Source: Flavobacteriales bacterium (GTDB taxonomy: Bacteria > Bacteroidota > Bacteroidia > Flavobacteriales_F > PHOS-HE28). Taken from it: a stretch of 64,000 nt of DNA. The DNA is taken from the NCBI GenBank assembly GCA_026129465.1, contig JAHCIA010000001.1, forward strand, positions 1,063,964 through 1,127,963, read 5' to 3'. A program made the translations under genes and the position numbers. This document shows positions 1-7,992 of the stretch, piece after piece. Positions within the stretch are counted from its first letter, which is position 1. Each line of letters begins with the position of its first letter. The notes under the pieces were generated by a model, which was not told the DNA's origin, did no database searches, and saw only the letters and a program-made list of their open reading frames with translations.

Positions 1-333
1 CCGCATGGCATCAGCCCCCAGCAATACAACATCCTGCGCATCCTGCGCGGGGCGAAGGACCGCATGAACATGCAGAACGTGAAGGGCAGGATGATCGACC
101 GCGCCCCGAACGCCACAAGGCTCACGGACAAGCTTATCGCCAAAGGCTTGGTACACCGTGAGCGGTGTGATGAGGACCGCCGCGTGGTGTATGTCCGCAT
201 CAGCGACAAGGGCTTGGCGTTGCTGGCTTTGCTGGACAATAAGATCCAGGTGCTGAACGAGCGCATGCTGAAGAATCTCAGCAGCAGGGACGCCTCCGAA
301 CTGAATCGCATCCTGGACACCTGCCGTGGCTGA
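1..333 (+). CDS. MarR-family transcriptional regulator (5' partial)
   Basis: The reading frame is open from the first base of the window, so the true start lies upstream and only the C-terminal 110 residues are visible. They contain the MarR winged-helix core: a recognition-helix region (PNATRLTDKLIAKGLV) followed by the beta-wing signature DEDRRVVYVRISDKG and a C-terminal dimerisation helix. MarR proteins bind palindromic operators as dimers and are usually relieved by small ligands. The next gene, a YceI-like protein, starts about 54 nt downstream on the same strand and is followed by a nitroreductase, so this regulator probably controls that small operon. The family call is firm; the ligand is unknown. 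Confidence 0.9.
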   Translation, partial: PHGISPQQYNILRILRGAKDRMNMQNVKGRMIDRAPNATRLTDKLIAKGLVHRERCDEDRRVVYVRISDKGLALLALLDNKIQVLNERMLKNLSSRDASELNRILDTCRG

Positions 334-387
334 ACGATCGCCCTGGCCCGCGTGTTCCCTTCTACGCCAGCGAACATCCATTCCGAC

Positions 388-993
388 ATGAGTTCCCTCT
401 CCTTCAGGCTGAAACATCCACTGCTGTCCGCCGCCCTTGCCATACTCCCCCTCGCATCCCTTTTCGGCCAGGAGATGCGCATGCGGCCGGAGGAAAGCAC
501 GGTGCGCTGGAAGGCCTCCAAGGTCACAGGGGCGCACGACGGCCGCGTTTCGATCAAGCGCGGCGCCGTGGTGTGGAACGACGGGTTACTGGCGCAGGCC
601 GATGTGACGATCGACATGACCACCATCGTGTGCGACGACATCCAGAACCCTTCATCCAACAACCGGCTCGTGAACCATTTGAAGTCGGCCGATTTCTTCC
701 ACGTGGAGAACCATGGCGAGGCCTCTTTCCGCACACGGTCCGTGGAGAAGGTGGCAGGAGCGGCGGACAAGTTCCGCATCACCGGCGACCTGGTGATCAA
801 AGGCGTCAGCGTGCCCAACACCTTCGAGGTCACGGCCGAGAAGACCGGCGATAGCCTGCGGGTGGAAGGCACGATGGTCTTCGACCGCAGCAAGTACGAT
901 GTGCGCTATGGATCCGGCTCCTTCTTCAGTGATCTGGGCGACCGCACGATACACGACGCGGTGACCATGACCTGGGAAGTGCTGGCACGATGA
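388..993 (+). CDS. YceI-family periplasmic lipid-binding-like protein
   Basis: A 201-residue protein. I chose the ATG at 388 because it directly precedes a signal peptide (short basic N-terminus, hydrophobic run LLSAALAILPLASLFG, then Q); an in-frame ATG at 352 would put 12 unrelated residues ahead of it. The mature part has YceI features: VRWKASKVTGAHDGRVSIKRG near the N-terminus, an internal hydrophobic barrel pattern, and a C-terminal FDRSKYDVRYGSGSFF-type motif. YceI proteins are lipocalin-like barrels that bind polyisoprenoid or amide lipids. The stop overlaps the nitroreductase start by 4 nt (ATGA), so the two are translationally coupled. Confidence 0.88.
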   Translation: MSSLSFRLKHPLLSAALAILPLASLFGQEMRMRPEESTVRWKASKVTGAHDGRVSIKRGAVVWNDGLLAQADVTIDMTTIVCDDIQNPSSNNRLVNHLKSADFFHVENHGEASFRTRSVEKVAGAADKFRITGDLVIKGVSVPNTFEVTAEKTGDSLRVEGTMVFDRSKYDVRYGSGSFFSDLGDRTIHDAVTMTWEVLAR

Positions 994-1580
994 GCACCGT
1001 GGCGACCGAAATGCGCAGCGACCTGGACATCAACCCCCTGCTGGGTGAGCGTTACAGCCCGCGCGCTTTCAGCGACCGCGAAGTGACGGACGCCGAGCTG
1101 GACCTGCTCTTCGAGGCCGCGCGCTGGGCGCCCAGCAGCCGCAACGAACAGCCGTGGCGATTTCTTGTGACCAAACGCGGCGGCGCGGGATACGACGCCC
1201 TGCTCGCCTCGATCAACGCATCGAACGCACGCTGGGCGGACAAGGCACCGGTGCTGGTGCTCTGCCTGACAACGCGCGGCTTCCAGCGCTTGGGCGTGGC
1301 CAACCACCATGCCAGGCACGATCTCGGACTGGCCGTCTCACAACTCACCCTGCAAGCGACCGCACTCGGCATTGGTCTTCATCAACTCGGGGGGTTCAAC
1401 GCCGCCGGCGCCCGCGATGCGTTCGGCATCCCCGAGGAATACGACCTGGTGAGCGTGCTGGTGGTCGGCTTTCCCGGCGACCCGAACGACCTGCCCGAGG
1501 ACCTGCGCGAGCGGGAGATCATGCACAGTGGGCGCAAGCCCCTGACGGAGATCGTGTGGAGGGGCGCATTCCCCGGATGA
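990..1580 (+). CDS. nitroreductase-family protein
   Basis: A 196-residue protein of typical nitroreductase length. The N-terminus carries the FMN-binding pattern (RYSPRAFSDREV) and then ARWAPSSRNEQPWRFL, the usual phosphate/flavin contact region; the C-terminal half has the glycine-rich VLVVGFPGDP stretch. These enzymes use FMN and NAD(P)H to reduce nitroaromatics, quinones or related electrophiles, or act as dehydrogenases. The start overlaps the YceI stop (ATGA at 990-993), placing it third in a MarR-YceI-nitroreductase operon. It ends 6 nt before the convergent PhoD gene, with no visible terminator between them. Substrate unknown. Confidence 0.88.
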   Translation: MSTVATEMRSDLDINPLLGERYSPRAFSDREVTDAELDLLFEAARWAPSSRNEQPWRFLVTKRGGAGYDALLASINASNARWADKAPVLVLCLTTRGFQRLGVANHHARHDLGLAVSQLTLQATALGIGLHQLGGFNAAGARDAFGIPEEYDLVSVLVVGFPGDPNDLPEDLREREIMHSGRKPLTEIVWRGAFPG

Positions 1581-1586
1581 GGACGA

Positions 1587-2906
1587 TCATGGCCGCTTCT
1601 CCTGCGGGATGTCGCGGTGCCACAGCAACCGGCCTTCGGGATCGTACACGGAGATGCCCATGACGCGCGCGTTGCGTGGGCCGCTGAAGGCGAGGATGGC
1701 GAAGTTGTGCTGCCGCGCCACCAGGGTGCCCGCCACACGGTTGCGGTTCTCCTCCTTCTCGTGCGGGGCGTATGTACCTGAAGTGAGCGGCGACACGGTG
1801 AGGTCCAGCAGCCGGCGGCCGTCCTTCAGTTCCACTTCGCTGAGCTCGGTGAAATGCCGGTCGCCGGTGAGGAAGACCACCCCCAGGATGCCTTCCGCCT
1901 CGATCCTTGCGAGCAGCGCGTCACGCTCGGCGGCGATGGTGGCGTAGTTCTCGAACATGGCCGCCGAGTTGAGCACCTGGCTTCCCACGGCCACCAGCTT
2001 GAAGGGCGCGCGGCTGTATTTCAGTGCCTGGATCAGCCAGTCGACCTGCGCTTGGCCGAGCATGGCGGCGGGCATGGTGCGCATCGCCGGATCGACCCGG
2101 TCCGTGCGGTTGTCGAGCAGGAAGAAGTCCACGTCGCCATGGTTGAACATGGTGGCCACCGTGTGCTGCGCCCCAGGCACGCCCGTGGTCGGGTTGGCCC
2201 AGAACAGCTCGAACATTTCCCGGGCGACCGGCGCATGCACCCAGCTGCCATCGGGGTCATTGGGGCCGAAGTCGTGGTCGTCCCAGATGGCGTAGTGCTT
2301 GGTGCCACGCAGCAACCGCTGCAACTCCGGTGCGCCGCGGGTGTGCGTGTGGCGATGCAGATAGCCGCTGCGCGATCCCCAGTCCGGGTCACGGAGGTAG
2401 ATGTTGTCGCCCAACCAGAGCATCAGGTCGGGGGTCTTGTCCGCGATGGCGTCGAAGATGCCGTAGTTGCTGCCGAAGGGTGTGCCCGGGCGATCGTAGT
2501 CCGGCTCGTTGATGTAGGTGCAACTGCCCAAGGCCACGGTGAAGTCCGGCGGATCGCCACGGTGGCGCCACAACGGCTGCGTGCGGAAGGAGAGCTGCTC
2601 ATCGAAAGGCACCGTGACCCCATTCACGCTCACCTGGTAGTGGTATTCGCGGCCCGGCTGAAGCCCATCCACCGTGAACTTCAGCACATGGCCGGTACGC
2701 GCCTGGCTGCGCAGGATGGGCAGGTGGCGCAGGCTGTCCGGCGCTTCCTTCGGCCAAATGGCCAGGCCGGCGTCACAGGGGTGATGGCATTGCATCCAGA
2801 TGGTCGCCTCCAACTGGTCGATATGGCCCGGCATGGGGCCGCTGATCTGGGCGGCCAGCGCATGTCCAAGCAGGAGGACGATGTACGCGAGGTTCGTTCG
2901 GCGCAT
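1587..2906 (-). CDS. PhoD-like alkaline phosphatase / phosphodiesterase, secreted
   Basis: A 439-residue protein. The start at 2906 gives a signal peptide (MRRTNLAYIVLLLGHALAAQ). A fibronectin-like PhoD N-terminal domain (about residues 25-130) precedes the metallophosphatase core: VALGSCTYIN, LMLWLGDNIYLRDPDW, YAIWDDHDFGPNDPDGSW and, near the C-terminus, VVFLTGDRHFTEL. These are the metal ligands of the PhoD family (calcium/iron phosphodiesterases that release phosphate outside the inner membrane). A CATCTTTG box at 2911-2918 lies only 4 nt before the ATG, one base off the Bacteroidota -7 consensus, so the mRNA may be leaderless. No T9SS sorting domain is visible, so periplasmic location is likely. 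Confidence 0.88.
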   Translation of the reverse strand: MRRTNLAYIVLLLGHALAAQISGPMPGHIDQLEATIWMQCHHPCDAGLAIWPKEAPDSLRHLPILRSQARTGHVLKFTVDGLQPGREYHYQVSVNGVTVPFDEQLSFRTQPLWRHRGDPPDFTVALGSCTYINEPDYDRPGTPFGSNYGIFDAIADKTPDLMLWLGDNIYLRDPDWGSRSGYLHRHTHTRGAPELQRLLRGTKHYAIWDDHDFGPNDPDGSWVHAPVAREMFELFWANPTTGVPGAQHTVATMFNHGDVDFFLLDNRTDRVDPAMRTMPAAMLGQAQVDWLIQALKYSRAPFKLVAVGSQVLNSAAMFENYATIAAERDALLARIEAEGILGVVFLTGDRHFTELSEVELKDGRRLLDLTVSPLTSGTYAPHEKEENRNRVAGTLVARQHNFAILAFSGPRNARVMGISVYDPEGRLLWHRDIPQEKRP

Positions 2907-2993
2907 GGTCCAAAGATGGTGTCGCCTGTGGGATCCCCAGCACCCGGGAGGATCTGCGGCCGCCACGGACGACGGGGACGCATGCGGATGGGG

Positions 2994-3001
2994 TACCTTC
3001 G
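2994..3001 (+). promoter_or_regulatory. Bacteroidota -7 box TACCTTCG
   Basis: TACCTTCG matches TAnnTTTG except for C at the seventh base, the variant that recurs across this window. It lies 31 nt before the ATG of the sterol desaturase-like gene. No clear -33 TTG is seen. Confidence 0.5.
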
Positions 3002-3032
3002 CGGCCGTTCATTCCACAACGGTAAAACACGC

Positions 3033-4031
3033 ATGGGTATCCTACTCGCCTTCGACCCGATCCAGGCCTGGCTTGACATGAAAGCCCAGCTGCCTGTGCT
3101 GGCCATCGAAGGCATCGGCATCAAATACGTGTACCCGATCTTCCTCGTGCTGATCGTGATGGAGTACATCAGCGCAAGGCATCTGTTCGACATCAAGGAG
3201 AGCCTATCGGGCTTCGCCATCGGCGCGGGCGCCACCATCATCCGGGTGATCACCAACGTCTTCGAGATCACCCTGTACATGTTCCTCTTCCACTGGGCCG
3301 CTGATCTGCGGCAGGACCTTCTCGGCTATACCTCCCTGGGCTTCGCCTGGTACATCTGGTTGATCTGCGCCGTGGCCGATGACCACAATTTCTACTGGCA
3401 CCACCGGCTCGCGCACAACGTTCGCTTGCTCTGGGCGGCGCACCTCCCCCACCACTCGGGCCGGAAATTCAACCTCACCATCAGCATCCGCAACGGCTGG
3501 TTCATCACCATGGTGAAGCCCATCTACTGGCTTTGGATGCCGCTGCTGGGCTTCGAACCGATCATGATCGCCACCTGTCTCATCATCAACGCCTTCTACC
3601 AGTTCTTCCTGCACACGCAGCTGGTGCCTTCCCTTGGCTGGTTCGAAAAAGTGTTCAACACACCCTACGTGCATGTGGTGCACCACAGCAGCAACACCGA
3701 ATACCTGGACCGGAACCATGGTGGCATCCTGGTGATCTGGGACAAGCTCTACGGCACCTGGCAGAAGCCCATTCCCGGCGTGGAGCCGAAGTATGGCATC
3801 AGCCACGATCCGGACACGAACAATCCGATCACGCACAACCTCTTCGAGTTCCAGGAGATCTGGCGCGACATGAAGAAGTCGCCCAAGCTCAAGGACAAGC
3901 TGATGTACATCTTCGGCCCACCGGGCTGGAGCCATGATGGCAGTAGCAAGACCAGCCGCCAGTTGCAGCAGGAACTCGCCGCACGACCAGCGCCCGAGGG
4001 CATTCCGCAGCCCGTCCCAGTGCGGGTCTGA
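3033..4031 (+). CDS. sterol desaturase / fatty acid hydroxylase superfamily membrane protein
   Basis: A 332-residue integral membrane protein with hydrophobic segments around residues 30-50, 65-95, 110-130 and 165-200. It has the histidine clusters of the di-iron hydroxylase superfamily: HNFYWHHRLAHN, HLPHHSGRKFN, and later YVHVVHHSSN with DRNHGGILVIWDKLYGTW. The family hydroxylates or desaturates lipid chains and sterols. The ATG at 3033 is chosen because the sequence upstream in this frame overlaps the PhoD gene and is not conserved-looking. It converges on the RNA helicase gene with 15 nt between stops. The substrate is unknown; alkylglycerol monooxygenase-like or carotenoid-hydroxylase-like roles cannot be separated here. 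Confidence 0.88.
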   Translation: MGILLAFDPIQAWLDMKAQLPVLAIEGIGIKYVYPIFLVLIVMEYISARHLFDIKESLSGFAIGAGATIIRVITNVFEITLYMFLFHWAADLRQDLLGYTSLGFAWYIWLICAVADDHNFYWHHRLAHNVRLLWAAHLPHHSGRKFNLTISIRNGWFITMVKPIYWLWMPLLGFEPIMIATCLIINAFYQFFLHTQLVPSLGWFEKVFNTPYVHVVHHSSNTEYLDRNHGGILVIWDKLYGTWQKPIPGVEPKYGISHDPDTNNPITHNLFEFQEIWRDMKKSPKLKDKLMYIFGPPGWSHDGSSKTSRQLQQELAARPAPEGIPQPVPVRV

Positions 4032-4046
4032 GCGCCGCCTTCCGGC

Positions 4047-5657
4047 CTATTTGCCGAACAAGCGGCCAAGACCGAAGCCCTTGCGCTTCTTGTCCTGCTG
4101 CTCCTTGCCGCCACTCTTTTCAACGTCTCCGAAGAGTTCCTTGGTCATGGCCGCGTAGTCGGGCCTGGCGGGGTCCTGCCGTTGGGGCTGGCGTGGCCGT
4201 TCCTCGCGCGGACGTTGGTCGTTGCGCTGGCGATCGCGGCCATCGCGCGGCTGTGATGAACGGGCCGGACGACGGTCGTCGCGCCGTTCTTCACGCGGCT
4301 TCGCGGGGCCTTGGCTCCGGGCTTGCTGCGGACGAGGCTTCTGGGCAGGGGATCCGCTGCGCCGAGCACCGTCGCGCTCACCAGCGCGCCGTTCGCCCTG
4401 TCCGCCTTCGCGCCTGCCAGCCTGGCCCTGGCGCTGCTGCTGTGGACGACTCCCCCGGCCCGGACCACGCGGTTGGCGCGGTTCGCGGACCTCGGGTTCG
4501 GCCCGCTTCGGGCCACCGGTCATCACGTAGGGGTGATCGCCCACTACGGGGATCTCGCGCTTGATCAGCTTGGTGATGTCGCGCAGGTAGGCCTTTTCCT
4601 CGTGGTCACAGAAACTCAACGCGCGGCCCTCGGCACCCGCGCGGCCCGTGCGGCCAATGCGGTGCACGTAGGTCTCCGGAATGTTCGGGATGTCGAAATT
4701 GATGACGTGCGACAAGCCGTCGATGTCGATGCCTCGCGCCGCGATATCGGTGGCCACCAGCGCGCGGATCTTCCCTTCCTTGAAATTCTTCAAGGCGTTC
4801 TGGCGGGCGGTCTGGCTCTTGTTCCCGTGGATGGCCTCAGCGCCGATGCCGGCCTGCAGGAGCACCTTGGCCACCTTGTTGGCGCCGTGCTTGGTGCGGG
4901 TGAAGATCAGCGCCTCGCGGATGGCATCGCCCTCCATGAGGTGGACCAGCAGTTTGTTCTTGTCCGTGCGGTCCACGAAGTACATGTGCTGGTCGATCGT
5001 CTCGGCGGTGGTGGCGGGGGGCGCCACTTCCACCTTGATGGGATCGGTGAGGATGCTGTTGGCCAGCTTGGCGATCTCAGGTGGCATGGTGGCGCTGAAG
5101 AACAGGGTCTGACGCTTGGCGGGCAGCTTGGCGATGACCTTCTTCACGTCGTGGATGAAGCCCATGTCCAGCATGCGGTCGGCTTCGTCCAGCACGAAGA
5201 CCTCCAGGCCGTTGAGGTGCACATAGCCCTGTTGCATCAGGTCCAGCAGGCGGCCGGGTGTGGCCACCACGATGTCCACCCCACGGTGCAGGGCGTCGGT
5301 CTGCGGCTTCTGGCCCACGCCGCCGAAGATCACCGTGTGGCGCAGCTTCAGGTGGCGGCCATAGGCGGCGAAACTCTCACCGATCTGGATGGCCAGTTCG
5401 CGTGTCGGCGTGAGGATCAGCGTGCGGATGGCGCGCTTGCTCTGTGGCGCATTGGCATGCAGTTCCTGCAGGATGGGAATGGCGAAGGCCGCCGTTTTGC
5501 CGGTGCCGGTCTGTGCACAACCCAGCAGGTCGCGCCCCTTGGCCAGGTGCGGAATGGCCTGCTCCTGTATCGGCGTGGGATGGGTGTAGCCTTCTTCTTG
5601 AAGGGCTTTCAGAATGGGCTCGATGAGCCCCAGGTCGTTGAACGTGGTACGTTCCAT
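4047..5657 (-). CDS. DEAD-box ATP-dependent RNA helicase, RhlE type
   Basis: A 536-residue protein. All core helicase motifs are visible: Q-motif region ([12 protein letters not shown]), [54 protein letters not shown] and [10 protein letters not shown]. The last 150 or so residues are a low-complexity Arg/Gly/Gln/Pro tail ending in a short FGLGRLFGK peptide, typical of RhlE-like enzymes that act on rRNA and at low temperature. The start at 5657 ([10 protein letters not shown]) is chosen over upstream in-frame ATGs because family homology begins there. A perfect TACCTTTG box at 5860-5867 implies a leader of about 195 nt, unlike most genes in this window. Confidence 0.93.
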   Translation of the reverse strand: MERTTFNDLGLIEPILKALQEEGYTHPTPIQEQAIPHLAKGRDLLGCAQTGTGKTAAFAIPILQELHANAPQSKRAIRTLILTPTRELAIQIGESFAAYGRHLKLRHTVIFGGVGQKPQTDALHRGVDIVVATPGRLLDLMQQGYVHLNGLEVFVLDEADRMLDMGFIHDVKKVIAKLPAKRQTLFFSATMPPEIAKLANSILTDPIKVEVAPPATTAETIDQHMYFVDRTDKNKLLVHLMEGDAIREALIFTRTKHGANKVAKVLLQAGIGAEAIHGNKSQTARQNALKNFKEGKIRALVATDIAARGIDIDGLSHVINFDIPNIPETYVHRIGRTGRAGAEGRALSFCDHEEKAYLRDITKLIKREIPVVGDHPYVMTGGPKRAEPEVREPRQPRGPGRGSRPQQQRQGQAGRREGGQGERRAGERDGARRSGSPAQKPRPQQARSQGPAKPREERRDDRRPARSSQPRDGRDRQRNDQRPREERPRQPQRQDPARPDYAAMTKELFGDVEKSGGKEQQDKKRKGFGLGRLFGK

Positions 5658-5859
5658 GGAAATGTGCGCGGGATCCCCCGTGCGGATGTGTTGTGGGCGG
5701 GTCCAGGCCATTGTCCCTGGACACACCCGTTGAGGTGTTTCTGTGGAAGCCCCGTCGATCGGGTCCGGCGTGCAATGATCCGCTGGGGATGGCGCCTGGA
5801 CAATTGCGGTGAAGCGAAAGCTGGGCGCTTGGGGCTCGTCCTTCTCGCGTTGGACGGGA

Positions 5860-5867
5860 CAAAGGTA
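5860..5867 (-). promoter_or_regulatory. -7 box TACCTTTG upstream of the RNA helicase
   Basis: A perfect TAnnTTTG box on the minus strand, about 200 nt before the helicase start at 5657. No ORF lies between, so the region 5658-5855 would be a long 5' untranslated leader. Confidence 0.5.
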
Positions 5868-5911
5868 CGGTTATTCTCCCGGAAGGTTCGCGGAAGGGCG
5901 CATCAACGCCA

Positions 5912-6214
5912 TCAATGCGTGGCCAGCTTGCGCACCATCTCCTGCGTCATCGCGCTCGCATCCATACCATACGCGCTGATCAGAAGGCCCTTCACATCGT
6001 GCAGCTCTGAACTGATGGCGTACACGATGCTTTGGTCCTCGGGGTTGGTATCGCCCTCGAAGCGATGGAACTCATCGATGTGGAACTCGGCGGGGTCCAG
6101 GCTCCTGCCCTTCACGCCACACACCACGCAATGGCCACCAAGCTGCAGGTCATCCGTGTAGCCTCTGCGTTGCAGATCGTTCACGGCCTGGGAAAGGGTG
6201 TCGTAGGCGGGCAT
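5912..6214 (-). CDS. small conserved Bacteroidota protein with a CxxC pair
   Basis: A 100-residue soluble protein. It begins with a helix (YDTLSQAVNDLQRRGYTDD), then a CVVC pair at residues 29-32, then LDPAEFHIDEFHRFEG, TNPEDQSIVYAISS and a C-terminal KGLLISAYG stretch. I recall proteins of this pattern being widespread in Bacteroidota and often carrying the database name phosphoribosylpyrophosphate synthetase. At 100 residues, with none of that enzyme's PRPP motifs, the name is not credible. The two cysteines and nearby histidines could bind a metal. It stands alone between the RNA helicase leader and the SPFH gene. Function unknown. Confidence 0.75.
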   Translation of the reverse strand: MPAYDTLSQAVNDLQRRGYTDDLQLGGHCVVCGVKGRSLDPAEFHIDEFHRFEGDTNPEDQSIVYAISSELHDVKGLLISAYGMDASAMTQEMVRKLATH

Positions 6215-6264
6215 GGGATGAAGTTAAGGCCGATATCATCCGATCACCAGCCCGCTCCGATCGC

Positions 6265-7257
6265 TCAACTCTTCCGCGCCGCGTCCAGCATGTCCTTGAT
6301 GCCGCCCACACTGCTGAGCACACCCGTGGCTTCGAAGGGAATGTAGACCACCTTGTTGTTCTGGCCGCTGGTCATGTCGCTCAGCGTTTCCAGGTACTTC
6401 ATGGCGATGAGGTAGTTGGCGGGATCGGCCTTGGTGCCCTGGATGGCTTCCGTGACCATGCGGATGGCTTCGGCTTCACCTTGCGCCCGGCGGATCCGCG
6501 CCTGGGCGTCGCCCTCGGCTTCCAGGATCTGCGCCTGCTTCTGGCCCTCGGCCTCGTTGATCTGCTTCTGCTGCACACCCTCGGCCTGCAGGATCATGGC
6601 GCGCTTGCTGCCCTCGGCATCGATGATCTGTGCCCGGCGGTCGCGCTCGGCACGCATCTGCTTCTCCATCGCCTCGCGGATGTCGCGCGGCGGGTTGATG
6701 TCCTGCAACTCCACCCGGTTCACCTTTACGCCCCATTTGTTGCTGGCCTCGTCCAGGATGTTGCGCAGTTTGGCGTTGATGGTGTCCCGGCTGGTGAGGG
6801 TCTCGTCCAGGTCCAGTTCGCCGATCACGTTCCGCAGCGTGGTCTGGGTGAGTTTCTCGATGGCCTGCGGCAGGTTCTCGATCTCGTAGATGGCCTTCAC
6901 CGGGTCGGTGACCTGGTAGTAGAGCAGCGCGTTGATCTCCGTGCCCACATTGTCCTTGGTGATCACATTCTGCTTCGGGAAGTCGTACACCGTTTCCCGC
7001 AGGTCGATGCGCTCCTTCTTGGTGAACTGCACGAACCTGTTGCCGTCGGGCAGCTCGCGGCTCATGCGGAAGATGATCTCGCGGGGCTTGTCCACGATGG
7101 GGATGATGATGTTGATGCCCGGCAGGAGCATCTTGTGGAACTTGCCCAGGCGTTCGATGACCATCGCTTCGCTCTGCTGCACGATGCGCAGGCCCTTGGC
7201 CACGATGAAGACCACCAGGAAGGCGAGGAGGAGGAGGACGATAAAGCTGCTGTCCAT
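6265..7257 (-). CDS. SPFH/band-7 (stomatin-like) membrane protein
   Basis: A 330-residue protein. One N-terminal transmembrane segment (residues 4-22) is followed by the band-7/PHB domain (VVQQSEAMVIERLGKF-like start, LPGINIIIPIVDKPR, TKDNVGTEINALLYYQVTDP) and a long Ala/Glu/Gln-rich coiled coil (about residues 190-270) typical of slipin/paraslipin proteins. These oligomerise into membrane microdomain scaffolds. The start at 7257 (MDSSFIVLLLL) is clear because upstream sequence in frame is not protein-like. The NfeD gene lies directly upstream on the same strand, the usual stomatin/NfeD operon pairing. An 80-nt spacer rich in repeats separates the two. Confidence 0.93.
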   Translation of the reverse strand: MDSSFIVLLLLAFLVVFIVAKGLRIVQQSEAMVIERLGKFHKMLLPGINIIIPIVDKPREIIFRMSRELPDGNRFVQFTKKERIDLRETVYDFPKQNVITKDNVGTEINALLYYQVTDPVKAIYEIENLPQAIEKLTQTTLRNVIGELDLDETLTSRDTINAKLRNILDEASNKWGVKVNRVELQDINPPRDIREAMEKQMRAERDRRAQIIDAEGSKRAMILQAEGVQQKQINEAEGQKQAQILEAEGDAQARIRRAQGEAEAIRMVTEAIQGTKADPANYLIAMKYLETLSDMTSGQNNKVVYIPFEATGVLSSVGGIKDMLDAARKS

Positions 7258-7262
7258 GGTTC

Positions 7263-7305
7263 GGGAGGTTGAGGGGGTTGGAGGTTGGAGAGGTTGGAGG
7301 TTGGT
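7263..7305. repeat. G-rich GGTTGGAG-type short repeat
   Basis: The plus strand here is a run of GG and GGGGG blocks arranged as irregular GGTTGGAG units. It lies between the nfeD stop and the SPFH start. Because the operon is transcribed leftward, the G-rich strand is the template, so a quadruplex would form in DNA rather than in the mRNA. Confidence 0.6.
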
Positions 7306-7320
7306 GAGCTGATGGGTCGG

Positions 7321-7335
7321 AGCCTGCGGCAGGCT
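7321..7335. repeat. 15-bp palindrome AGCCTGC-g-GCAGGCT
   Basis: Perfect 7-bp arms around one base. It ends 3 nt before the last base of the nfeD gene on its 3' side. Its CCTGC core resembles the palindrome at 24677-24699 in the DNA-repair helicase gene. Confidence 0.6.
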
Positions 7336-7337
7336 TG

Positions 7338-7781
7338 TCAACTTCCAACAGGCCTGACGATAACGGTGTTGCTTTCCACGCGGACCACTTCCACGATATC
7401 GCCCACCAGCAGGGACTTGTCCGTGATGCACTCCGCGCGCCAGTCGTCGCCCCCAACGGCCACGCGGCCCAGGCGAAGACCCGGTTCGAAATCCTGGGTG
7501 ACCTTGCCGCGCTGGCCCACAAGGGCATCCACGTTGGTGCGCACCCCGCCCCCCTTCCACATGCGCTTCATCAGCAGCGGGCGTATGGTGACGAAGCTGA
7601 CGATGGCGAACGCGGAAAAAGCCACCAGTTGCCATTCAGCACTGAGGCCAAGCGCGGAGGCCAGGGCCCCGCCTATGCACCCGATGCCCAGGCTGACGAG
7701 CCAGAAGCCCGGAACGAAGATCTCGGCGATGAAGAGGATGATCGCCACCGCCGCCCACCAATGCCATTGGAAGAATTCCAT
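7338..7781 (-). CDS. NfeD-like membrane protein
   Basis: A 147-residue protein with two or three hydrophobic segments in the first half (WWAAVAIILFIAEIFVPGFW, IGCIGGALASALG, LVAFSAFAIVSFVTI) and a C-terminal OB-fold segment (GQRGKVTQDFEPGLRLGRVAVGGDDW ending in VVRVESNTVIVRPV). This is the short, protease-free NfeD type that partners stomatin-like proteins. The start at 7781 is chosen because the longer frame upstream runs through an inverted repeat. A TATCTTCG box at 7800-7807 lies 18 nt before it. It is the first gene of the nfeD-SPFH operon. Confidence 0.9.
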   Translation of the reverse strand: MEFFQWHWWAAVAIILFIAEIFVPGFWLVSLGIGCIGGALASALGLSAEWQLVAFSAFAIVSFVTIRPLLMKRMWKGGGVRTNVDALVGQRGKVTQDFEPGLRLGRVAVGGDDWRAECITDKSLLVGDIVEVVRVESNTVIVRPVGS

Positions 7782-7799
7782 GTTCCCTGTCGTTGGCAC

Positions 7800-7807
7800 C
7801 GAAGATA
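7800..7807 (-). promoter_or_regulatory. -7 box TATCTTCG for the nfeD-SPFH operon
   Basis: A TAnnTTCG box on the minus strand, 18 nt before the nfeD ATG. Confidence 0.45.
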
Positions 7808-7889
7808 GCGGGCGCTTCGAACCGGCCGTGGCCGGATCCGGATGAGCGGAAGCAAGGGGTGGGGAGTGGTACTGCCGGGGCATTGTGTT

Positions 7890-7944
7890 CGGTTGTCCGT
7901 TGCCAGTTCTCAGGCAAACACCGACAACTGGCAACGGACAACCG
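7890..7944. repeat. inverted repeat with 19-bp arms
   Basis: The arms at 7890-7908 (CGGTTGTCCGTTGCCAGTT) and 7926-7944 are perfect reverse complements around a 17-nt loop. The element sits between the divergent nfeD and glycosyltransferase genes. It shares CGGTTGTCCGT and GACAACTG words with the repeat upstream of dnaE (52116-52190), so both probably belong to one dispersed family. A bidirectional terminator is less likely because transcription on both sides points away from it. Confidence 0.75.
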
Positions 7945-7992
7945 ACAACCGGAACAACCCGCATCTTTGCCGGGTTCCCAAGCCGCCTCAAC

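Noticed and set aside
1854-3032. Extending the sterol desaturase gene upstream to a 725-codon frame
   Set aside because: The extra N-terminal part is antisense to the PhoD gene, and the family N-terminus starts at 3033.
7890-7944. Considered the inverted repeat as a CRISPR unit
   Set aside because: Only two related elements exist in the window, they are far apart, and there are no spacers or cas genes.
7885-7992. An upstream start for the GT2 gene giving 36 more residues
   Set aside because: The extension translates the inverted repeat at 7890-7944 and has no family similarity; the GT2 core begins at 7993.
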